Assembly: GCA_964035575.1 (NCBI GenBank)
Contig: OZ037932.1
Coordinates: 682,001-746,000 of the forward strand
Origin: Rhynchopus sp. YZ270_cl-10
Lineage: Eukaryota; Euglenozoa; Diplonemea; Diplonemida; Diplonemidae
Length of the DNA stretch: 64,000 bases
Direction: 5' to 3'
Shown: positions 8,526-16,500 of the stretch, in pieces
Numbering within the stretch: position 1 is the first letter of the stretch
Layout: the number at the start of each line of letters is the position of its first letter
Notes under the pieces: generated by a model
The model's database searches: none
What the model saw: the letters and a program-made list of their open reading frames with translations, nothing else
What the model was told of the DNA's origin: nothing
Position numbers and translations under genes: made by a program

Positions 8526-10730
8526 TTAACCATCACCCCAATCCCAGTCATCATCCGGATCGGTGATGGCGGCGCGATTAATGCGGCGCTTCTTTGCAGG
8601 ACGGATGGTGTTGAGAACGGGGGCAGGGAACAAATCGAGGTCGAGCTCACTGGAGGAGTCATCACGCCCGTTCTCACGGAGGTCGTTCGCGTCACCTACG
8701 TCACCTATATCGACACTGGATGCCTCGAGGCCAAGGTCGAGACGGTCATCTTCGTCATCATCATCTTCGATAACTAGGCGGCGCTTTGTGCCTTGTGTGG
8801 GGTGATTGTTGTTGTTGGTGTGGCTGGTATTGCCGACCCGCCTCGAAGCCTGTGGTGCAGGGAGGCGTAACAGCTGAGTGTGTGGCTCCTCTTCATCACT
8901 CTCGCTTTCAATCGGATCGTCTTCAATCTGCTGTGCTACGGGACGTTCCTGTTTAATAACCGTACCATCTGCAGCCAAGACACCTTCCCCACCTAAGGCC
9001 CTGCGCTCCACCTCCATCCGATGCCTCCAATTGTTAAACAGATCGCGTGCCTGTTTTTTGTCAGCTTCGCTCAAAGGGGAGCGATTGATCTTTATCAAAG
9101 ACGGTTCGTGCTTCCAACAGCAATATGCGTCTTTGTTGTGGAACAGCGTTTCCATCCAATGGCAGGATGCGCAGTAGGGGCACTGTCTGGAGGCGTGTTG
9201 GTTGCTCTTTACCACGCGGCTGTGGAAGACGGAGGTGCATGGGTAGCGCTCCTTGAGGGTTACGTCAGGGAGGAACAGTGGATTAGCCTTGTGTGCGCCC
9301 TTCTTTCTGGACAATCTGCCGGCCCGGGTGCGCCAGGTTCCTCCGTTTTGCTCGGAACCACCACCACCGCTACCTTCTTCTTCCGCATCTACGTCAATTT
9401 CCTCTATCCCATTGGGGCTCTGCTGCACATTGCGTTGTGTATTGGCAGTGTTGACAGTGTTGGCAGTGTCCACAGTGTCAACAGGGAGATAGTTGATCTG
9501 CGACGCTGGCTCCGACTTAACCGTCTTCGAAGGGAGTGGGTAAGACACGTTGCAGGGCATGGTGATGTCGCTGCTTTCGTCGTCGACGTCGCTGTCGTCC
9601 AAGGTGATTGCATTGAGGTTAATAACGTCTGTAGTCGGCTCTGTGAAGTATTTGTAACCACGCGCAGAGTGCTTTGCCGAAGTGGCTGCAGTCTGCTCCT
9701 CAATCTCCTCTTCTTCCTCTTCGATCAACCGCGTCACCAAGCAGTCCTCTGGGTCCGAGAAGGACTGCATCAAATCGTCGGTCTGCTGCTGCTGCTTTCC
9801 ATCCTTGACAAGCTGTGTCAAATACGCCGGAAGATACTCTGGTACCTCTTCATGGGGCCGTACGTACATGAACAACGCAATCACCACTTTATCGAGATCG
9901 TGGTGCTTCACTCTGCCGTCCACATTGGTTTTTGGTGCAGAAAGCTGGGTCTGCATGTACGGCATGATATCTGGATGCAAAAACTGAACATGCGAGATGT
10001 CAACGATATTGTAATCCACATACTGCCCCTGGTCCTCCAACAACATTCTCGAGGTCAGTCCATGGTCTGTCACCACACCATTTTCTTTGGAGATAATCAA
10101 AATCGCCTTTCTAAAATCCACATCCCCCCAAGACACTACATCACCCCCTCTTGCCCCTGCCTTCAACAAATCACGATGGCAGACACACGACTTCAAGGCC
10201 AACCCTTCTCTTTTGGCAGGCGGGATACGCACCTTGACATACCCCATTACATGCTCCTGCTCTTGAATAGGGGAAGGCGCGTCGGAAGGGGTGTCGATGA
10301 CTACCACTTCTGGGACACTTGGTGTAGGTGTGGAGGGGATGGCTGGCGCAGGAGAGGCTTGTGGTGTGGGTGGTGCGTCTGGTGCGGGCATGGACGCGGA
10401 AGATGCGAGGTCCGCTACCAATGGTGTTTCCTTCGCGAATGCGTACTGCCGGAGCGCGTTTTTAAGAGGTGCTGTGACGACAGGCGCATTCTCGACGGAA
10501 TATCTCTCAGGCAAAACAGGCGGTGGTGCTAAAAGGTCCTGCGACAGCTCCATCCCAACGCCACTCGGCACACAGATCTCCTCAGACAGAAGCCGCACCG
10601 GGGCGTTCCCCGAGGCCGAGCTTCCACCGCTCTCACGTTGTCCATCTGCAGGGGAGTTGTCCGAGACAACCCCAGCCTCCAACTCCCGGGTATAACAGTC
10701 TAATAAGTGTTCATGTGTATTCTCCGCCAT
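8526..10730 (-). CDS. Acidic nuclear-type protein with SUMO-related motifs and a Cys/His cluster
   Basis: 734 residues from the ATG chosen here; the open frame extends 28 codons further, but this ATG follows a CTTGCAG acceptor and a C-rich leader by about 20 nt. No named family recognised. Visible features: two sumoylation consensus sites (VKSE and IKQE); hydrophobic cores flanked by acidic residues that look like SUMO-interaction motifs (VVVIDTPSD near residue 145, LVIEDDDDED near the C-terminus); a Cys/His cluster (CPYCASCHWME...YCCWKHE) that could bind zinc; a basic PAKKRRINR nuclear signal; and an acidic end DDDWDWGDG. A nuclear role in DNA or chromatin metabolism is a reasonable guess but only inference. 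The middle contains poly-Glu and Thr/Asn-rich linkers. Confidence 0.8.
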   Translation of the reverse strand: MAENTHEHLLDCYTRELEAGVVSDNSPADGQRESGGSSASGNAPVRLLSEEICVPSGVGMELSQDLLAPPPVLPERYSVENAPVVTAPLKNALRQYAFAKETPLVADLASSASMPAPDAPPTPQASPAPAIPSTPTPSVPEVVVIDTPSDAPSPIQEQEHVMGYVKVRIPPAKREGLALKSCVCHRDLLKAGARGGDVVSWGDVDFRKAILIISKENGVVTDHGLTSRMLLEDQGQYVDYNIVDISHVQFLHPDIMPYMQTQLSAPKTNVDGRVKHHDLDKVVIALFMYVRPHEEVPEYLPAYLTQLVKDGKQQQQTDDLMQSFSDPEDCLVTRLIEEEEEEIEEQTAATSAKHSARGYKYFTEPTTDVINLNAITLDDSDVDDESSDITMPCNVSYPLPSKTVKSEPASQINYLPVDTVDTANTVNTANTQRNVQQSPNGIEEIDVDAEEEGSGGGGSEQNGGTWRTRAGRLSRKKGAHKANPLFLPDVTLKERYPCTSVFHSRVVKSNQHASRQCPYCASCHWMETLFHNKDAYCCWKHEPSLIKINRSPLSEADKKQARDLFNNWRHRMEVERRALGGEGVLAADGTVIKQERPVAQQIEDDPIESESDEEEPHTQLLRLPAPQASRRVGNTSHTNNNNHPTQGTKRRLVIEDDDDEDDRLDLGLEASSVDIGDVGDANDLRENGRDDSSSELDLDLFPAPVLNTIRPAKKRRINRAAITDPDDDWDWGDG

Positions 10731-11176
10731 GGTGGGGAGGGGAGGGAGGGGTCTGCAAGGTGAAGTATTCAAGCGAAAAAAGTTGAGCTGAATGTACACA
10801 ACTCTCCTGCACAAATCAAATCAGCAAAGTGAACCGAAGAATGCAAAAAAAACGCAAGAAAAATACAAAAACTCCCCGCAGAATAGAACACATCGGATCT
10901 CCCGCCTTGGTTATGGAACCACGGAGTCATTGATACACATTGAAGATGGTGTATGAAGGCATATACGAGAAATATCTTGAGGTGGGGGGTGGGTTTTCTT
11001 TATCTCAGGTCAGCTTACCCCCCCGACACCCTCCCCTCGGGAGAAGGGGGGGAGGAATACAAGTACAAAAAAATCATAATATAACATGGTAATTCTACGG
11101 TACAAATATAAAATATGGTCAGAACGCCACCTTTGCGTCACTAGATTGGATCACTCAAAACCACCTAGAAACACTG
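10731..11176. other. Intergenic, 446 bp
   Basis: Holds the putative acceptor CTTGCAG (10752-10758, minus strand) for the gene below it and C/G-homopolymer-rich sequence near 11000-11050. Nothing else is recognised. Confidence 0.5.
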
Positions 11177-12199
11177 CTACAAAAACCGTGTGCTCCCCGT
11201 TGTGGGGGTACCAGGATTCATCCTGAGGTGGATATGCGAGTCTTCGAGGGTGCCTGGGTGCGACCTTGAGGGTGGGGAGACTACGTTTGCGCCAAGCTTG
11301 AGGACACCATTTGGACGTTGCGGTGCTCGCAGTGGTTGACCTCCTGTACCTCCTGCTCCTCCGACACCATCGCCACCTAGTCCATATGAAATGGTGGGTC
11401 CCTGTTGTCCCTGCGGACCCCCTCGTTCTCTTAGCATCGCGGTTAGCTCGTCGGCCCGTTGGAAGGCATCGGCTGCCTGACCTTTGAGAAGCTTTTGTTC
11501 ATCCTCGAGGCGTGCCTGCCATACCACTGCCTTAGGTTTGCAGTGTAGACAGAGTGAGGCGGTCAGGCTTTTGTCGGTGATGGAGTTGGTCAGGCGCATG
11601 GCTTGGTTGGCAGCACTGCCGCGCTTCTGTATGATGCGTTCTTCGTGGACGCGGAGCACGTCGTTCTGGAGGCGGTTGTTGCGGTCGGCAAGCTCATCGC
11701 GTTGCTGGCCAAGAAAGCTTGCGTGGTGCTGTGCTGCAAGAAGCTTCCCCGTCTGCCCCTCCCCCGCAGCACCCAGCATCTCCCTCTGCAAGCGGCGCAG
11801 CTGTGCGACCTCCTCGTGAAGTGTGTCGATAGTGTTGTCCTTCTCGCGTGCCTCGTCGTGAAGACGTTGCAGAACAGTTTCCTCCAACGCATCAGGGCCA
11901 CGTCTGGTCACCAGACGGCGGAGGTTGGTGTTCACATCACTCAGCTCATTGCAAAAATGGCGTTCCCCTGACAGCGCACGGTGCACCCTTTCCACCTCGC
12001 GGAGACGTTGAAATTCGCGTTCGCGGTCTTCAACTTTGCGGCGTTCTGCAGAAACCTGCGCCTCTGCTGCACGCAGTCCACGCACCGTCTTCTCAAGCTC
12101 GACCACAGTGTCCGCATGCGAGCGGTTTGTCCATACTGCACGGAGCTGACGGATCTCATCCTCCAGTCTGCTCCCTGGAGTGGCGTCTAGCGGAGGCAT
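11177..12199 (-). CDS. Coiled-coil protein, 340 residues
   Basis: Residues about 10-270 form a long Leu/Glu/Arg/Gln-rich coiled coil with an interruption near CLHCKPK; the last 80 residues are Gly/Pro-rich and probably disordered. This resembles structural, basal-body or flagellar coiled-coil proteins in general style, but no family is recognised. The frame is open for 100 further codons upstream; I chose the ATG at 12199 because it follows CCATCCAACAG by 10 nt and the coiled-coil, GC-rich coding character begins there, while the upstream part looks like leader. Confidence 0.75.
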   Translation of the reverse strand: MPPLDATPGSRLEDEIRQLRAVWTNRSHADTVVELEKTVRGLRAAEAQVSAERRKVEDREREFQRLREVERVHRALSGERHFCNELSDVNTNLRRLVTRRGPDALEETVLQRLHDEAREKDNTIDTLHEEVAQLRRLQREMLGAAGEGQTGKLLAAQHHASFLGQQRDELADRNNRLQNDVLRVHEERIIQKRGSAANQAMRLTNSITDKSLTASLCLHCKPKAVVWQARLEDEQKLLKGQAADAFQRADELTAMLRERGGPQGQQGPTISYGLGGDGVGGAGGTGGQPLRAPQRPNGVLKLGANVVSPPSRSHPGTLEDSHIHLRMNPGTPTTGSTRFL

Positions 12200-12602
12200 G
12201 GTGGGTGTGCTGTTGGATGGTGGGAGAGGAGGAGAGGGTGGGATGGTGGAAAGTGTGGTTATTTGAAGAAGGGAACACTGCGTATCCCAAACACCTGGCT
12301 CTATTGGTAGCAAGCAAGCTAGTCCTGATGATTGCAAGTGTGGAAGTGATGCGCTGGTTGCTTTCTCGTTGAGCGAGATGCAAAAAGTGTGCGCATTCAG
12401 TCGAGTTGTGTCGGTCAAGAAAGCCAAAACCCGCTTGCAATGAGTTGAGAAGAAAAAATAAAGGGTGGAAAGGGGCTCGGTGATGTTTGTACAATGCAAA
12501 AGAGAAATCTATGAAACAGAGAAGATCTCATGTGTTGCATGTGTGGAGAATGTTAAGAAAGGGGAGAGAAAAGACAAAGGGGGAACAACAAAATAATGCC
12601 AA

Positions 12603-12635
12603 TACGATGAAACGTGCCTCTTGTGCACGAACATC
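12603..12635 (-). repeat. Hairpin element A, class with CGTGC stem
   Basis: Minus strand: CGTGC, loop ACAAGAG, GCACG, flanked by GATGTT and TTCATC. Perfect five-pair stem of different sequence from the CTAAGC class, with the same loop length. This is the clearest case of compensated stem change. Confidence 0.6.
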
Positions 12636-13036
12636 CATAACAAAGAATGCTTAGGGGTTGACTGTCTCACCTATGGAGGGCTATGACGTGTCAATAAGGG
12701 AGAGGATGGTGTCTTATTCAATGCAGGTACCGCAGGTGTTACGTGTTACGACAACACCGGGAGTGCAGGCAAACAAAACAAACAAAACGATAAACAAAAA
12801 GGTACAGTACCAAACAACAAGTGGTGTTTCTTGACACTGAAGAAATAATACAAAGCAAAAAGAAGAAGGAAGCAAGGAGAGAACAAACCTCGTCAGATCA
12901 ATGCGCCTCTCCAATGGAGGTGGTCAGGATCACACCAGAGGAACAGTAGCAAGACACCAGAAGGCAGGCGCTGGCGCTTGCAATGTTTCACACCATGGCG
13001 TGAAGGAACAAAAAGAAAGGTTGAAAAAGGGTTGAA

Positions 13037-13070
13037 AAGATGAACTTAAGCCTCTCGTGCTTAGTCACCT
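13037..13070 (-). repeat. Hairpin element A, full copy
   Basis: Minus strand AGGTGACTAAGC, loop ACGAGAG, GCTTAAGTTCATCTT. One closing pair of the inner stem is altered (C opposite A). T-rich sequence follows. Confidence 0.65.
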
Positions 13071-13588
13071 AAATCAATAAAAGGTTCACCGTAATCGCCT
13101 TGCAAATAGGCGACGCATAAAAAGGTGAACAAAATGAATTTGGAAAAGGTTGGAAAAGAGGCCGCAGCTTCGCGGCAACAGCGTCCCTCGCTACAGAGAG
13201 GACAGAGACGGTGAAACAGATATAAATTATGTGGTTCACGCTTGTGTCAAAGTCGTCCAATTGTAGCGAATCAAGAACAGTTCTAAAAAGGAAGGAAATA
13301 TATGTGGCACTGATTGGTGGGGCCAGGGGACAACATCAAGTTGGCGCGTGGGCAATGATCAATCAATAAAGCCAAGAAAACACTACATCCATCATGTATG
13401 TACTTTTCATCAAGAGCAAAGTACGTCAAGACGCAGGTGACAATATGTGAATTACAAAAAGGGCTGGAAACACAGAAACTACCTTTTCAAAGATAGAAAA
13501 CAGCGTTCGAGCTCAATAAAGACAAGAAAAATAACATCTGTATTTATCTGCAAGAACACCTCTACGCGCAACCCGTATCAGATACTCC

Positions 13589-16500
13589 TTATTGGGCTGA
13601 GGAGGAATGCGATGAAGAAGAAGCAGATGCAGAAGAGTCGCTCGCGTCAGACTCGTCATCCATAGGGGGCAACGGCGGCAGTGTTGGCAGTGGCGGGAGG
13701 GGTGTGGAGGCTGCTGCGGTTGACGGTGCAGAGGTGGGTCCTGAGACGGTGGCAGGTGCAAAGGTCGGCACAGTTGCTGCTCCAGTTGCCGGTGCTGCGG
13801 TGGGAACAACAGGCGAGGCAGTTGCAGGAACTGAGGTGTGAATGACAGCCGATCCAGTTGCAGGTGCTGCGGTTGGAACAACAGGTGAGGCAGTTGCAGA
13901 TGATGCAATGTCAGCCGCTCTCGTCGCAGGAACTGAGGTGTGAATGACAGCCGATCCAGTTGCAGGTGCTGCGGTAGGAATCACAGCCGATCCAGTTGCC
14001 GGTGCTGCGGTGGGAATCACAGCCGATCCAGTTGCAGGTGCTGCGGTTGGAACAACAGGTGAGGCAGTTGCAGATGATGCAATGTCAGCCGCTCTCGTCG
14101 CAGGAACTGAGGTGTGAATGACAGCCGATCCAGTTGCAGGTGCTGCGGTAGGAATCACAGCCGATCCAGTTGCAGGAACTGAGGTGTGAATGACAGTCGA
14201 TCCAGTTGAAGGTGCTGCGGGGTGAATCACAGCCGATCCAGTTGCAGGTGCTGCGGTGGGAATCACAGCCGATCCAGTTGCAGGTGCTGCGGTGGGAATC
14301 ACAGCAGATCCAGTTGCCGGTGCTGAGGTTGGAACAACAGGTGAGGCAGTTGCAGATGATGCAATGTCAGCCGCTCTCGTCGCAGGAACTGAGGTGTGAA
14401 TGACAGTCGATCCAGTTGAAGGTGCTGCGGTGGGAACAACAGCCGATCCAGTTGCCGGTGCTGCGGTAGGAATCACAGCCGATCCAGTTGCAGGTGCTGC
14501 GGTGGGAACAACAGCCGATCCAGTTGCAGGTGCTGCGGTAGGAATCACAGTCGATCCAGTTGGAGGTGCTGCGGTGTGAATGACAGCCGCTCTCGTCGCA
14601 GGAACTGAGGTGTGCATGACAGCCGATCCAGTTGCAGGTGCTGCGGTGGGAATCACAGCCGATCCAGTTGAAGGAACTGAGGTGTGAATGACAGCCGATC
14701 CAGTTGCAGGTGCTGCGGTAGGAATCACAGTCGATCCAGTTGGAGGTGCTGCGGTGTGAATGACAGCCGCTCTCGTCGCAGGAACTGAGGTGTGCATGAC
14801 AGCCGATCCAGTTGCAGGTGCTGCGGTAGGAATCACAGCCGATCCAGTTGCAGGTGCTGCGGTGGGAATCACAGCCGATCCAGTTGCAGGTGCTGCGGTG
14901 GGAACAACAGGTGAGGCAGTTGCAGATGATGCAATGTCAGCCGCTCTCGTCGCAGGAACTGAGGTGTGAATGACAGCCGATCCAGTTGCAGGTGCTGCGG
15001 TAGGAATCACAGCCGATCCAGTTGCCGGTGCTGCGGTAGGAACAACAGCCGATCCAGTTGCAGGTGCTGCGGTGGGAATCACAGCCGATCCAGTTGAAGG
15101 AACTGAGGTGTGAATGACAGCCGATCCAGTTGCAGGTGCTGCGGTGGGAACAACAGCCGATCCAGTTGCCGGTGCTGCGGTGGGAACAACAGCCGATCCA
15201 GTTGCAGGAATTGAGGTGTGAATGACAGCCGATCCAGTTGCAGGTGCTGCGGTGGGAACAACAGCCGATCCAGTTGCCGGTGCTGCGGTGGGAATCACAG
15301 CCGATCCAGTTGCAGGTGCTGCGGTGGGAACAACAGCCGATCCAGTTGCCGGTGCTGCGGTGGGAATCACAGCCGATCCAGTTGCAGGTGCTGCGGTGGG
15401 AACAACAGCCGATCCAGTTGCCGGTGCTGCGGTGGGAATCACAGCCGATCCAGTTGCAGGTGCTGCGGTGGGAATCACAGCCGATCCAGTTGCAGGTGCT
15501 GCGGTGGGAACAACAGGTGAGGCAGTTGCAGGAACTGAGGTGTGAATGACAGCCGATCCAGTTGCAGGTGCTGCGGTGGGAACAACAGCCGATCCAGTTG
15601 CCGGTGCTGCGGTGGGAATCACAGCCGATCCAGTTGCAGGTGCTGCGGTGGGAATCACAGCCGATCCAGTTGCAGGTGCTGCGGTGGGAACAACAGGTGA
15701 GGCAGTTGCAGATGATGCAATGTCAGCCGTTCTCGTCGCAGGAACTGAGGTGTGAATGACAGCCGATCCAGTTGCAGGTGCTGCGGTGGGAACAACAGCC
15801 GATCCAGTTGCCGGTGCTGCGGTGGGAATCACAGCCGATCCAGTTGCAGGTGCTGCGGTGGGAACAACAGCCGATCCAGTTGCCGGTGCTGCGGTGGGAA
15901 TCACAGCCGATCCAGTTGCAGGTGCTGCGGTGGGAACAACAGCCGATCCAGTTGCCGGTGCTGCTGTGGGAATCACAGCCGATCCAGTTGCAGGTGCTGC
16001 GGTGGGAACAACAGGTGAGGCAGTTGCAGATGATGCAATGTCAGCCGTTCTCGTCGCAGGAACTGAGGTGTGAATGACAGCCGATCCAGTTGCAGGTGCT
16101 GCGGTGGGAATCACAGCCGATCCAGTTGCAGGTGCTGCGGTGGGAACAACAGGTGAGGCAGTTGCAGGAACTGAGGTGTGAATGACAGCCGATCCAGTTG
16201 CCGGTGCTGCGGTGGGAACAACAGCCGATCCAGTTGCAGGTGCTGCGGTGGGAACAACAGCCGATCCAGTTGCCGGTGCTGCGGTGGGAATCACAGCCGA
16301 TCCAGTTGCAGGTGCTGCGGTAGGAATCACAGCCGATCCAGTTGCCGGTGCTGAGGTTGGAACAACAGGTGAGGCAGTTGCAGATGATGCAATGTCAGCC
16401 GCTCTCGTCGCAGGAACTGAGGTGTGAATGACAGCCGATCCAGTTGCAGGTGCTGCGGTGGGAACAACAGCCGATCCAGTTGCAGGTGCTGCGGTGGGAA

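Larger units (their letters stand above)
12200..13588. other. Intergenic, 1.4 kb, with two hairpin elements
   Basis: No gene seen. Contains hairpin element copies at 12603 and 13037, about 520 nt or more beyond the stop of the mucin-like gene in transcription order. Confidence 0.5.

Noticed and set aside
9021-10532. A 503-codon plus-strand frame
   Set aside because: It lies wholly opposite the 734-residue minus-strand gene, has no recognisable domain, and is best explained by the GC-rich codon use of the real gene.
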